NCBI RefSeq assembly: GCF_036240795.1
Contig: NZ_CP108454.1
Span: 8,430,001 to 8,494,000, forward strand
DNA from: Streptomyces sp. NBC_01268
GTDB lineage: Bacteria; Actinomycetota; Actinomycetes; Streptomycetales; Streptomycetaceae
Reading direction: 5' to 3'
Length of the DNA stretch: 64,000 nucleotides
Of this stretch, positions 52,537 to 61,528 are shown in pieces. Under the pieces are notes generated by a model, which was given only the letters and a program-made list of their open reading frames with translations, ran no database searches and had not been told where the DNA came from. The stretch's first letter is position 1. Every line of letters begins with the position of its first letter. Position numbers and translations under genes: made by a program.

Positions 52537-54456
52537 TTACGGGGTGTCGTAGACCTGCAGCATCGGGATCTCGCGGATTGTGTGCTGGGCACTCGGTGGC
52601 CGCAGCGTCTGGGTGCTGATGACCTGAGTGCCGGTGACGTGGGCGGCTTCGGCCAGCTCTGTAAGCGCCTGGTGCACCACGCCGCTGGCGATGCCTTGTT
52701 GGTAGGGGTTGTCGAGCAGGAGCAGGCCGGGGAAGGCACATTCCTCGTCAAGGTCCGAGTTGAGAAAGAGGGTGGCGTAGCTGTAGGCCAGGAAGAAGAG
52801 AACCTTCGCCTCTGCGCCCAGCCCTTGATCCCACGGCTTTGAGCCGACGTAGAAGGTCAGGTCGGTGTCCCTGATCGAGACTTGTCCGGCCACCCACAGC
52901 GTGTCCATATAGCGGGCAAGAAAGCCGTTCATGCGCTCGGCGAAGATGAAACAGCGGTCCATGGGACTCAGCCCGGGCGCCGTTGAGTTTGCCTGTTCCT
53001 TCTCGATCCGTTCAACCAGCAGCTGCGCGGAGAGCACGCTGCGATGCGCATCGGTACGCCGTTGGAAGATCTCCTCCATCGCGGGGAAGGCCGTCAGCTT
53101 GTGTTCCAGCTGAGCGATCTGCGCGGCGAGACCTTCCAGCGTGGCCATGAAGGGAGCGAGCTCCGCCGCGCGGCGCTGGTTGAGCTGTTGGGCCAGCTGA
53201 GCCTGCCGCGCATGCAACTGCTGCTGATGGGCTCGCGCGGAATCCAGGTCGCCCCGTGAGCGCGCGATGACGTCATCGAGATCGTCCAGCTCTGACTTCA
53301 GGGACCTGATCTCCACCTGGGCTCTGCGTTGACGCTTGTCGTCGTCCACGGGCTGGAAACAGAGGTAGCAGGCATCCTCGTCGTGGTCACGGTGCGGGTC
53401 GACGTTCTGCTCGCACGCGGGGCACAGCCGGACCGGGAGCGTGTCGAACACCTCGATGGATGTCGCCAGGCGCTCCATGCGGCTTACCTCCGCGGTGACC
53501 GTTCGAGCCGAGCGCTGGTGCTCCTCAAGAAGCTGCCCGAGATTGGTCACCTCCTCGGTGGCTCGACGGAGGCGGTTGGTGATGTCGCTGTACACGTCCG
53601 TCAGCGAGGGGTCGTACCCGGCAGGGGAGCCGGCCGAGGGGCTCCCGTCGGTGAGGCCCTGAATCTCTTCCGTCAGGAGCCGGCGCCGCTCGTACACAGC
53701 ATCAAGTTCGCGACGGAGCTCCCTCCGGGCGCCCGCAACCTCCTCAACGGAGCGGACGAGGGGGAGATCCAGGTTCTGGGAGATCGCTGTGACGGCCTGG
53801 AGCGTGCTTTCGCGAACCTCTCGGTCGACGGCCTCGGCTTCGTTCAGGCGCCGCTTCGCTCGGGCGAGATCGAAGTCCCTGTTCGCTTGAGCAGTCCGAG
53901 ACCGGACGAAGCCCAAGAGCTGGCTGACTACGGCTCGCCGCGTGAACTCCTGCTCTTTGTCGGCGAAGCTGGTCCAGGAGTCCTCGTTCCGATAGAAGTG
54001 TCGCAGGGTGTTGCGGAAGGACAGAGGGGTCTGCTCGGTGGCTGAGGTCGGATGGAGACCCTTGGGGATGAGCAGGTTGGGCCAGCCCAGCTCGTTCAGG
54101 ATCCAGTCGGAGAAGTCGGATGCTGCGATCTCGTCACCGTTGATGCCGATCTTGCCCATCCGCCCATGAGTGAAGTACCTCGTGAGTTTGTACGGCCGAC
54201 CATCGACCCGGAGATCCGTACTGACCTCGACGTGCTCACTGGCGACGGCGGCCTTGAGTGCATCGGCTGGGCTTCCCCGGTCGCCCAGGCAGTAGTCGAT
54301 CACTTTGAGGGTCGTAGTCTTTGAGCTGTTCCGGACACCGGTGAGGATGTTGAGTTTGCCCGACTCGAAGGCGTACTCGTCCAGCTCGCCGCTGTGATGG
54401 ACCAAGGAGACCTTGTCGATCCGCAGGCCGCGCTCGGATGTACGGGGCTCACTCAT
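52537..54456 (-). CDS. SMC/RecN-like ATPase of an ABC three-component system (DUF3732-like), 639 aa
   Basis: N-terminal ATP site LNILTGVRNSSKTTTLKVID with Lys46 but Ser in place of the last Gly (SKT instead of GKT), followed by DYCLG. Long coiled coils flank a zinc-hook-type core (RLCPACEQ and CYLCFQP near residues 345-370). The C-terminal ATP lobe has GLLLLDNPYQ (Walker B). This layout is that of the DUF3732/ABC-3C ATPases, which gate a partner nuclease. ATG 54456 overlaps the middle-component stop by four bases; it is the last gene of the operon. Confidence 0.85.
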   Translation of the reverse strand: MSEPRTSERGLRIDKVSLVHHSGELDEYAFESGKLNILTGVRNSSKTTTLKVIDYCLGDRGSPADALKAAVASEHVEVSTDLRVDGRPYKLTRYFTHGRMGKIGINGDEIAASDFSDWILNELGWPNLLIPKGLHPTSATEQTPLSFRNTLRHFYRNEDSWTSFADKEQEFTRRAVVSQLLGFVRSRTAQANRDFDLARAKRRLNEAEAVDREVRESTLQAVTAISQNLDLPLVRSVEEVAGARRELRRELDAVYERRRLLTEEIQGLTDGSPSAGSPAGYDPSLTDVYSDITNRLRRATEEVTNLGQLLEEHQRSARTVTAEVSRMERLATSIEVFDTLPVRLCPACEQNVDPHRDHDEDACYLCFQPVDDDKRQRRAQVEIRSLKSELDDLDDVIARSRGDLDSARAHQQQLHARQAQLAQQLNQRRAAELAPFMATLEGLAAQIAQLEHKLTAFPAMEEIFQRRTDAHRSVLSAQLLVERIEKEQANSTAPGLSPMDRCFIFAERMNGFLARYMDTLWVAGQVSIRDTDLTFYVGSKPWDQGLGAEAKVLFFLAYSYATLFLNSDLDEECAFPGLLLLDNPYQQGIASGVVHQALTELAEAAHVTGTQVISTQTLRPPSAQHTIREIPMLQVYDTP

Positions 54457-55034
54457 GGTCGAATCTCCTGATGAAACGTCGCGTTGCCGACCTCGTCCGG
54501 GAACAGGTCGTAGATGAGGTCCTTCAAGTCGGTGCCCGACATCGTCGCCAGGTTGCCCTGCATGGCTTCACAGCGGCGTACCAGGGGCCCGAATTGATCC
54601 ATCGCCGCGAAGCGCGCTGCTGCGGCCTTGCCAGCCGCAGTGAGCTTCACGCGCTCGGGGGTATAGGACACGGTGATGGAGACCAGACCGCGAGCGGAGA
54701 GGAAGGACAGGAACTGGCGGTACCGGTGATCCCAGGGACCGTATCGGTAGCGCACCATCGGCGCCTCGATCTCGGCAGCGTCCGAGGCGACGTACCTGCC
54801 CTGCCAGTCATTCATCCCTGGCAGGGCAGCGTGGGCTCGCTCAAGGAACCCCGGGTAGCGCAGAAAGAAGTCGAGCTTCGCGAACTTCGTCCGCCCCGCG
54901 ATGTACGGACCGGGGCTCTCTCCGCACAGGTGGATGAGAAGCAGCAGCCGGGAGGCGTGGAAGTCGACCGAATCATCGGGGTCCCAGGCCCTGTGGGCGG
55001 GCGGCACGGCCTGCCTGCCGATCTTAGGAGGCAT
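54453..55034 (-). CDS. ABC-3C middle component, 193 aa
   Basis: ATG 55034 lies 11 bases inside the 3' end of the nuclease gene, and the stop overlaps the ATPase ATG, so all three are coupled. The sequence (FHASRLLLLIHLCGESPGPY, IAGRTKFAKLDFFLRYPGFL, YRYGPWDHRYRQFLSFLSAR, LVSITVSYTPERVKLTAAGK) shows the winged-helix features of ABC-3C middle components: an 'R-T-K-F-A-K-L-D' helix and 'Y-G-P-W' turn. It probably links the ATPase to the effector and may bind nucleic acid. Confidence 0.8.
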   Translation of the reverse strand: MPPKIGRQAVPPAHRAWDPDDSVDFHASRLLLLIHLCGESPGPYIAGRTKFAKLDFFLRYPGFLERAHAALPGMNDWQGRYVASDAAEIEAPMVRYRYGPWDHRYRQFLSFLSARGLVSITVSYTPERVKLTAAGKAAAARFAAMDQFGPLVRRCEAMQGNLATMSGTDLKDLIYDLFPDEVGNATFHQEIRP

Positions 55035-56124
55035 CTTCGTACCTGTTCTGGCAGCGCGCAGTAATGTCACTCAGCACTGCCACGGCCTGGCTGAAGTCCA
55101 CTTCCCCGGACTGCACCTCGGGAAGCTGGAGGATCGCCTCCAGGATGGCTGCGTATGCCAGCTGACCAGTTGCGATGGAGCCGCCACGCCTTCGGGCCGA
55201 GGCCAGCTGACAGATGGCATATACCTTGTCTGCGAAGGCGGCAATGCGTTGACGGCCCAGTCCTACGGTGCTGCGCTGGGCCTGGCGGAAGGCGAGCATC
55301 GACTCATGCTGACGCTCGGCTTCGGCTTCAAGTACGCCGGCGGGACGAAGCTTCTGTTGGAGGGTCATCAGGCGCTCGGTGGAGCCGTCACTGCGCAAGC
55401 CTGTGACCTTGCGAATACAGCCGTCCAGGATGGCTCGGAAGTCCTCAGCGGTGTGACTTCGCGGACGTAGCTCGGCTGCGCTTCGCGCGATGTACTGGGC
55501 CAGGCCGCTCAGCACCTCGTCGACCTCAGTCACCAAGGGTTCCTGCCCAAGGTAGTCCTTGATCAGCGGAACCAAGCGCCGGTGGGCCTCGCTCTCGACG
55601 TGCTCCGTAGTCCGGGCTGTGATCAGGACATCCAGGCGATCGACGCACCATCCGACGTCCCGGCCGTCACGCAGGCTCAGCCCCGAGAGCTTCCCGACCA
55701 CTTTGGTGTGGGTCGCACTGCTCACCGGCTCACGCTTGCCGCCGCGCTCGCAGGCGAAGGGGTACAGGTCCGCAAAGGGGGTCTCGTTAACTATGAGGGT
55801 GAACCGCGTGCCCTCAGGGAGTGGCTTCCCCATGAACAGCTTGCCGAGGTAGCTCGACTCCGCTGTTCTGTTCGCTTCTTTCTTGGACATGTCGGGACGG
55901 CAGACGTCGGCGATGCTGTGGCGCTTTCCGGGACCCTCTACCGTCTTCACCTGACGATAGACAGGCACGTCTCCGCGAAGGCAGAGGATGTCTTCCAGAT
56001 CCTCCCAGGAGACTTCCGTCCAGTGGCCATCCAGCATGTCGAGGCAGTCCAGTAGCGTGACCGCGTCCTGGTAGAGGAAGCCGCGCCGACTTCGGCGCCC
56101 TCCATCAGCAGGTGCAAGCGTCAC
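55024..56124 (-). CDS. DUF4297-type dsDNA nuclease, effector of the ABC-3C operon, 366 aa
   Basis: The N-terminus reads RRGFLYQDAVTLLDCLDML, then SWEDLEDILCLRGDVPVYRQ and VKTVEG: the 'G-x-x-Y-Q', 'E-x-x-E/D-D' and 'Q-x-K' motifs of the Cap4/DUF4297 PD-(D/E)XK nuclease, with Asp42 region and Gln58-x-Lys60 as active site. The middle and C-terminus are helical (VLSGLAQYIARSAAELRPRS, AFADKVYAICQLASARRRG). In CBASS the same nuclease degrades DNA after a signal; here the ATPase would provide control. It is the first gene of the three; GTG 56124. Confidence 0.82.
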   Translation of the reverse strand: MTLAPADGGRRSRRGFLYQDAVTLLDCLDMLDGHWTEVSWEDLEDILCLRGDVPVYRQVKTVEGPGKRHSIADVCRPDMSKKEANRTAESSYLGKLFMGKPLPEGTRFTLIVNETPFADLYPFACERGGKREPVSSATHTKVVGKLSGLSLRDGRDVGWCVDRLDVLITARTTEHVESEAHRRLVPLIKDYLGQEPLVTEVDEVLSGLAQYIARSAAELRPRSHTAEDFRAILDGCIRKVTGLRSDGSTERLMTLQQKLRPAGVLEAEAERQHESMLAFRQAQRSTVGLGRQRIAAFADKVYAICQLASARRRGGSIATGQLAYAAILEAILQLPEVQSGEVDFSQAVAVLSDITARCQNRYEDAS

Positions 56125-56402
56125 CGGCGCTCCTGCTGCGTCGCCGACTGGACATAACCGCGACAGCGGTACTGGTTCCTATTCGCACAGTGCCCCCCAA
56201 CGGCGTGTGGAGAGTGCAGTAGATCACCCAGTGGATACGGATCGCAACGGTCCGTTCGGATAGATCGGAAGGTGTGAAGTGCCCAGAACTGCGCACCCTT
56301 GAGCCCCTTCAGCTCGGCCACGTGCTCCCAGCATCCGCCCCGCCCGAGTTGCGCGCCGTCGTTCCGAAAGGGCCGCCCCGAAGATGGATCTTTGCTCGGC
56401 GC
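56125..56402. other. Intergenic stretch upstream of the ABC-3C operon
   Basis: About 280 bases between the YaaC-family gene (ends 56403) and the nuclease start. It probably carries the operon promoter; no -35/-10 pair or dyad can be named with confidence. Confidence 0.4.
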
Positions 56403-57434
56403 CTACGACCAGGCAGCGACTTCCTCGATGGTGTCCGCGATTAGTACGGGCAGGTGCTCCATGGCCCGTTCCAGAATCTTCTCGATGGGCACCGCGTGTC
56501 GGCTGCCGTCCACGTTGATGTGGTTCGCCCACTGGGCGGGCTGGTAGCGAGCGAGCATTGACAGCGCGTACAGCACCGCCCACCACGCCATCAGCGGGTG
56601 GAGTTCACGTGGCAGGTCCGCGACGGTGGGGAGGAAATAGCAATGCCCGGCGTAGCTTCGAGTCATCCCGGACAGGCGTTCCAGACGCTCCTCTTTGGTG
56701 CCTGCCCCTGCTGGCATCTTCCAGTGCATGTAGAGCCAGCCGGCGTTCGGGTGGTGACGCACGTAATCTGGCTCGGCATTGGCTCCCGTCCGGCGACGGG
56801 CGAACTCCTCGTACCCAGCGGTGCCGGGGTAGCTCTGCAGGAACTCATCCAGTGCCGCGCGACTGCCGTCGTCCATGACGCGGTCCAAGATGTCGCCGAC
56901 GTGCAGGGTGAGCAGCGGGTGAAAGTCAGTGCCGTCGATTGAGTCCGCGCCGGCGTAGAGGGGCGTGAACCGCTCCCGGCCTGTCAGCGGGTACTGCAAA
57001 TTGGCAGGGAGCGTGTCCCAGACTTCTTCCAACCGCACGACCGTGTCGTTGCCCCAGACCGGTGACCGCAGCAGCTCGCTCAGCCGTACGAAACTCCCAG
57101 CAGTGCCAGCAGGATCCGTGCGGATCTCGATGTCGGCGAAGTCCAGGTGATAGCCCGAGGCATGGATGCCGTGCGAGATCAGGTTCCAGTCCTCGCCCTT
57201 GAGGTCGACGGCCGCGGCCGCGATTGCTCTGCCAGCCTGACTCAGGCCGTAGAACACCAGCAGGGGGCGGGTTTGCGGACCCACGCCCTCAGCCGCCCTG
57301 AACATCTGCTGCGCCTGCTCCAGCGCCGTGGAGTACGTCTTGGCCCGCGCCCCACCGCTTGCTCTACCGGGCCGGCTGGAACGGCTGGCCCGCAGCCTCT
57401 CCCAAGCCTCAAGTGGATCGATCCGCATGTACAT
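56403..57434 (-). CDS. YaaC-family protein, 343 aa
   Basis: The landmark LLVFYGLSQAGRAIAAAAVD is at residues 58-77, followed by ISHGIHASGYHLDFADIEIR, and the late segment MAWWAVLYALSMLARYQPAQ then HINVDGSRHAVPIEKILERA. This is the arrangement of YaaC-like proteins (Pfam YaaC), whose members are mostly of unknown function and often lie beside defence genes. The Arg/His-rich late helix (LARYQPAQWANH) resembles a HEPN-type R...H pair, but the spacing is not proven. ATG 57434 or 57428. Confidence 0.72.
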   Translation of the reverse strand: MYMRIDPLEAWERLRASRSSRPGRASGGARAKTYSTALEQAQQMFRAAEGVGPQTRPLLVFYGLSQAGRAIAAAAVDLKGEDWNLISHGIHASGYHLDFADIEIRTDPAGTAGSFVRLSELLRSPVWGNDTVVRLEEVWDTLPANLQYPLTGRERFTPLYAGADSIDGTDFHPLLTLHVGDILDRVMDDGSRAALDEFLQSYPGTAGYEEFARRRTGANAEPDYVRHHPNAGWLYMHWKMPAGAGTKEERLERLSGMTRSYAGHCYFLPTVADLPRELHPLMAWWAVLYALSMLARYQPAQWANHINVDGSRHAVPIEKILERAMEHLPVLIADTIEEVAAWS

Positions 57435-57670
57435 GGTGGGACGCTATCCAACAGCCGGTGCCGTCGGAGGGCGTTCCCACGGGCAGCCGACTCGACCAGC
57501 GAGTGCAACGTACCCGCTCGGCCGTGCAACAGCGGCACTGCAACCCGCCGGCGCGTTGCACCCTGTGTTCCACCCCACCCGCTGCCGGAAGACGAGACGA
57601 AGTCCCTGGGGTCACGACGTCCCGAGGCCTCCACTTCGCTGACCTCCCAGCTCAACGATGGGCGAGGTGG
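57435..57670. other. Stretch upstream of the YaaC-family gene
   Basis: About 235 bases with no supported gene; it holds the YaaC promoter region and the end of a helicase relic. Confidence 0.4.
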
Positions 57671-57674
57671 CGTG

Positions 57675-58085
57675 TCACGCCCAGTCCACACCCAGCTTCG
57701 CGAGCGACACGAGCTGGTCGGCTGCGCGAGTGCCGCCAGCCTCCGCTGGAACGCCTGCTGCGCCTCGCTTGGCCCTTCGGGCCCCGCGACTGGCTGCAGG
57801 GGAGGGAGAGGGCGTTTGGTCGGGCTGCACGCCGAGAGCCGTCAGCCGTGCCTGCCGCTCGGGCAGGAGCCGTGCTCAGATGGGCCGGAGCCACTTGGCG
57901 ACGTCGCTGCCGTCGAAGACGACGCCCGGTGCGCGATGTGGGGCAGGACGCCGTCGGCGTCGACCAGGTCCCGCCAGGACGCGGTATTGCCGCTGCGAGT
58001 CCAGCGCCCACGGGCAGTCTCACTGCTCGTCGAACGCGGTCAGCTGGGCCGCACGGTCCGAAGCACGTTGTGGGTCCTGCAGGGT
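57675..58085 (-). pseudogene. Helicase-associated-domain relic
   Basis: From 58085 on the minus strand: PQRASDRAAQLTAFDEQ, an in-frame TGA, CPWALDSQRQYRVLAG, then in another frame LVDADGVLPHIA and GVVFDGSDVAKWLRPI, then LLPERQARLTALGVQPDQTP and SEAQQAFQRRLAALAQ, ending QLVSLAKLGVDWA at 57675. This is the tail of the Streptomyces DEAD/DEAH helicases that end in Helicase-associated repeats ('NCPW.LDWQR.YR.L..LVD.DG..P.I.PGV.FDG.D.G.WL'). Three or more lesions, plus deletion near the end. The helicase core is absent. Confidence 0.7.
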
Positions 58086-58189
58086 GAGTGTCGTGGTGCG
58101 GTGCACTCGCCGTCCTTCGTGCGACCGCCCTACTCGCGCTGGAGGAGGTTGGGAAGGAGGCGGGGCACCTCGTAGTGCAAAGCGGATGG

Positions 58190-58402
58190 TCAGGACCGGG
58201 TGGGTCTGTCCGGCTCCCGTTCTGCGGGGAAACAGTGGCCGTGCAGGCGGAACACCATTTCGTCAGGTGCCGAGATCATGCGTGCGCGACGCCAAGCGGC
58301 GTCGAAGCTCACCGGAGTGGCGGTCGGGTCTCCGTGGCGCATGCGGAGCGCCCGCCAGGAGGTGACGGGGTCGAGTAGGACACGTAACAGCGTCAGTCTC
58401 AT
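58190..58402 (-). CDS. Small protein, 70 aa, last gene of the cyclase operon
   Basis: ATG 58402 overlaps the stop of the 230-aa gene by four bases (ATGA), which is good evidence that it is a real, co-translated gene. It reads RLTLLRVLLDPVTSWRALRM, GDPTATPVSFDAAWRRARMI and ends RPTRS: basic, one amphipathic helix, no membrane segment. The family is unknown. Its end runs into the helicase relic region, so its last residues could be altered. Confidence 0.6.
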   Translation of the reverse strand: MRLTLLRVLLDPVTSWRALRMRHGDPTATPVSFDAAWRRARMISAPDEMVFRLHGHCFPAEREPDRPTRS

Positions 58403-59091
58403 GCCCGTGGTCCCCCTGCGTGTGCCGGTGGCAGCGGGTCCGGGGGCTGGGCCGGCCCGTCCTTTCCCTTCAGGGTTTCGAGTGCGTCGTGGAGCGCGAG
58501 CATGGCCCGGTTCTGCAGGTCGACGTCGGTGAACCCTCGGCCAACGCTCTCCCATTGGGCGAGCACGGGTTCCCACCACTGGCCGGCCGCGGCGATGGAC
58601 CGGGCCAGCCGGTGCCAGTCCGCCACCTGCTCGGGCCCGGGGCACCCTCCGTGCCGCTCGATCCGGTCGAGGACGAAAAGGTCGGGATGGTCATAGAGGT
58701 GGGTGCGCAGGAACCGCAGGCGCTGGACGCGCTCCTCGTCCGCCTGTCGCTGCGCCACAGTGGCACGTGCCGCCGCCGGGAGCCCGAGCTCAGTGCGGGC
58801 GGTCAGGTAGCGGTACGGGGCGCCGCGCGTGGGCTGTTCGGCGCCGAGCTCCGCGTTGACGGCGTCCTGTGCGCTGCGTACTTCCATTGCCGGGAACTGC
58901 CGTGCGATCTCGCGGGCCCGCGCGACGGTGCGGCTGACGACGAGTTCTTCGAGGCCGGGGCGGGTGCGCAGGGCGGGACGCCATGTGATGGTGAACGTCG
59001 CCTCGAAGCAGATGCCCGGTGTGGCACAGGGCAGCAGCCGGGGCTCGGCGCACCGGACGGTACACACCGAGCGTTGCCAGGGCCACCTCAT
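58399..59091 (-). CDS. Unknown protein of the cyclase operon, 230 aa
   Basis: ATG 59091 overlaps the stop of the large gene upstream by four bases. The N-terminal 100 residues contain strands (CFEATFTITWRP) and then charged helices (LEELVVSRTVARAREIARQF, ATVAQRQADEERVQRLRFLR). The second half (LYDHPDLFVLDRIERHGG, QVADWHRLARSIAAAGQWWE) is an all-helical, Trp-rich domain. No motif of a known enzyme. Position in an operon with a cyclase and membrane effector suggests an adaptor or regulatory subunit. Confidence 0.7.
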   Translation of the reverse strand: MRWPWQRSVCTVRCAEPRLLPCATPGICFEATFTITWRPALRTRPGLEELVVSRTVARAREIARQFPAMEVRSAQDAVNAELGAEQPTRGAPYRYLTARTELGLPAAARATVAQRQADEERVQRLRFLRTHLYDHPDLFVLDRIERHGGCPGPEQVADWHRLARSIAAAGQWWEPVLAQWESVGRGFTDVDLQNRAMLALHDALETLKGKDGPAQPPDPLPPAHAGGPRA

Positions 59092-61421
59092 ACGGAGGCC
59101 CTGGTGAGCGGGAACACGGTGCGTACGCGCGGGTCGACGAGGCGGTCCCAGAAGTCCTCGTCGGCGGTCGCGCCCTCTTCGAGGGTGACGTCGGCCAGAG
59201 CCTTCATCAGAGCCATGGAAGCCTTGAACATTCTCTGTCCACGCAGAGCGGGGAGCAGCCGATCCCGGAGCCGGGCGTAAGCGGCGGGATCGGCCGACGC
59301 GGCCCTGACCCAGTCGGTGATCCGGGTGATGGCGTCAGGCGCCGTCGCGACACTGCCCAGCAGTGCGCGCAGGGCCGCTTCCACGTCGACCTTCGACCGG
59401 GCGTCGTCAGTGAGGAGCCACGGTCCGGAATCGCCTGCCACCGGCATCAGGGCGAGGAAGGCCAGCGGACCGGCCTTGCCGGACTTCCCAGGCTGCTGCC
59501 AGGAACGGACCTCAAAGACCAACCGTTCCATGCCGTCGGGCTGCTTCGCCAGTTCCTCGAAGGCGTCGAGGACCTCCGCGAGAGCCGCCTCGTCGCGCGT
59601 GTGGTTGGCGACGCGGCGCAGCCGGACCATGGCCATCCTGGCCTGGGACGAGGTGGCGTCCGCGGCGCTGAGGACGCCGCGGCAGATGGAGATCACCGTC
59701 GAGGCGTACTCGGCACCCGACGCCCATCCGTACAGCGTGCCCCAGGCTTGGCGCCCCGCGTGCTCGTCGCGCACGGCCCGCGTCATCACCGCGCTGAGCA
59801 CTTCCTTTTTGCCGGTGCGGGCGAGGGGGCCGAGCTGACCGAAGCGAGGGGTGCTGCCGTGCCGCAGGGTCAGGACGGAGAGCGCGTCGACAACGCGCTC
59901 TCCGTCGCCGGCGCCTTCTCTGCCGCCCACCAGCCACTTCAGCAGGGGGTCGCGCATGATCTCGTAGTTGTCCCAGACATAGGTGAGGACGGCCCCGCCG
60001 TAGCCGGGCTGGTCGAACACCACGTTGTCCTGGGTGTCGACACGGGCTCCAGCGTCGACTACGCGGCGACGCAACCCTCGTCCCGCGAAGACGGCCTCGG
60101 GCGTCGACGTGAAGCCGCCCTTGTCCGCGTCGTTGGTGGTGATGATGTTCTGAAGGCTGCGGGCGGCCACGGCCACTTGAGGCATCGACGCGGACTGGCG
60201 CACGGCGAGGGCGAGCAGCAGGCAGCGGTCCTCGAGGGGCAGGGATGCGTCCTTGCCGCGGTGCGTAGAGGTCGTCTCGCCGAACAGGAGGTCGAGCTTG
60301 TCCCGCCAGTCGGAGAGGGCGGCGGTGATCCGTGCCGAGAGTCCGGCGTCGACCTTGCTCCAGGAGACTTCGTCCATGGGCAGCTCGGTGCTCGTCAGCC
60401 GGACGTGCTCCTGCCATGCGAGCACGATGGTGTCGGTCGCGCGGACCGCTTCCACGGCGTCCCGGCCGTCGAGCGAGTCCTTCGCCGCGCCGCCGGAATG
60501 GAGGTATGGGACAAGACCGGGAACGTGTCGGGCCCGCAGATGGGCCTCGACCACCTCCCGTGCCGGGGGAGGTTCGGTCAGGTGGACAACATGGATCCCC
60601 GTACGGGCCGGCGCGTAGCGCTCGTTCCAGAGGTTCTTGTCGACGGCCAGCACCAGAGTGGAACCGAGATCACCCAGCTTCTTCGAGTGGTGGGCGAGAT
60701 TGTCAAGGAAATCCGGCGAGATCCTGTCGTGCTCGGCGTCCTTGAGATCCAGCTGATAGGCATGGCGGAGCTCCAGGGGGAGCCGTCCCGCCTTAGGCGT
60801 GTTCCAGTCGGCGTCCAGCTTGACGAGGGGAACGCGATCGTCCGTGGTCTCGGCGAGCAGATGCAGGGCGAGCGTGGTCGAACCGTATGAACGGGGGGAC
60901 ACGATGATCAGCACCGGCTCGCGCAACCGCGCCGGCGCCGCCTCGGGCTCCAGCGCCTGCGCCCACACCTGGTTCCACTGCCCCGCGCGAACCAGCGGGC
61001 CGCGTCGGATGGCCTCACGGGACTGGACGACACCCTCCAGAACGTCCTTCTTACGGGTCTCCAGGTGCATGTGGTCGACCTTGCCCACGACCATCTCGGG
61101 GCGGTTCACCGTGACCGGGACCTGTGCCGAGCCCGCCGTCAGGGACGGCACGACCACGACCGGCGGATCGGTGCGTCGTCCAACGAGCGGGTCCTCCGTG
61201 TGCCGGGAGGGGGCGGGGGGTGCGAACGAGGGAGGGGCGGGAACACCGGGCGGAGGCGCCTGACCGCCGTCGGCATCGGTGACATCACCGGTAGCGGGAT
61301 CGCCGGTGCCGGTTTCGTCACCGGCAGGGAAGCCACTGGCAGGCGAGCCACCGGCGCGGAAGCCGTTCCCGGGTCCGGACGGTACCGAATCAGGGGATAC
61401 GAGCGGGTCGTGCGAGGTCAT
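59088..61421 (-). CDS. Large protein with degenerate P-loop, 777 aa
   Basis: ATG 61421 is preferred over frames running upstream to 61970, which are Arg/Pro-rich. Residues 1-100 are low-complexity; 105-125 (VNRPEMVVGKVDHMHLETRK) match the tail of the neighbouring cyclase; residues 168-185 (PVLIIVSPRSYGSTTLALHL) look like a P-loop in which the usual Gly-Lys is replaced by Gly-Ser; then VPLVKLDADW and LGSTLVLAVDKNLW strands fit a Walker B-like core, and the rest is helical (EDRCLLLALAVRQSASMPQV, FGQLGPLARTGKKEVL). It resembles a STAND-type scaffold that lost nucleotide hydrolysis; this is inference. Confidence 0.7.
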   Translation of the reverse strand: MTSHDPLVSPDSVPSGPGNGFRAGGSPASGFPAGDETGTGDPATGDVTDADGGQAPPPGVPAPPSFAPPAPSRHTEDPLVGRRTDPPVVVVPSLTAGSAQVPVTVNRPEMVVGKVDHMHLETRKKDVLEGVVQSREAIRRGPLVRAGQWNQVWAQALEPEAAPARLREPVLIIVSPRSYGSTTLALHLLAETTDDRVPLVKLDADWNTPKAGRLPLELRHAYQLDLKDAEHDRISPDFLDNLAHHSKKLGDLGSTLVLAVDKNLWNERYAPARTGIHVVHLTEPPPAREVVEAHLRARHVPGLVPYLHSGGAAKDSLDGRDAVEAVRATDTIVLAWQEHVRLTSTELPMDEVSWSKVDAGLSARITAALSDWRDKLDLLFGETTSTHRGKDASLPLEDRCLLLALAVRQSASMPQVAVAARSLQNIITTNDADKGGFTSTPEAVFAGRGLRRRVVDAGARVDTQDNVVFDQPGYGGAVLTYVWDNYEIMRDPLLKWLVGGREGAGDGERVVDALSVLTLRHGSTPRFGQLGPLARTGKKEVLSAVMTRAVRDEHAGRQAWGTLYGWASGAEYASTVISICRGVLSAADATSSQARMAMVRLRRVANHTRDEAALAEVLDAFEELAKQPDGMERLVFEVRSWQQPGKSGKAGPLAFLALMPVAGDSGPWLLTDDARSKVDVEAALRALLGSVATAPDAITRITDWVRAASADPAAYARLRDRLLPALRGQRMFKASMALMKALADVTLEEGATADEDFWDRLVDPRVRTVFPLTRASV

Positions 61422-61528
61422 GCGGGGGATGCCTTTCCACGAGGCGGACAGGGTCGGTACGGCAACGGGCAGGGGGGGCACGGGCACAGACACGGGCTCG
61501 CGCACGGGTACGGCCAGGTACGCGCGTG

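Noticed and set aside
51708..52619. 303-codon plus-strand frame
   Set aside because: Ser/Arg/Pro-rich, no ribosome site, overlaps the end of the ABC-3C ATPase gene on the other strand.
59019..60890. 623-codon plus-strand frame
   Set aside because: Shadow of the 777-aa gene; no ribosome site and no family resemblance.
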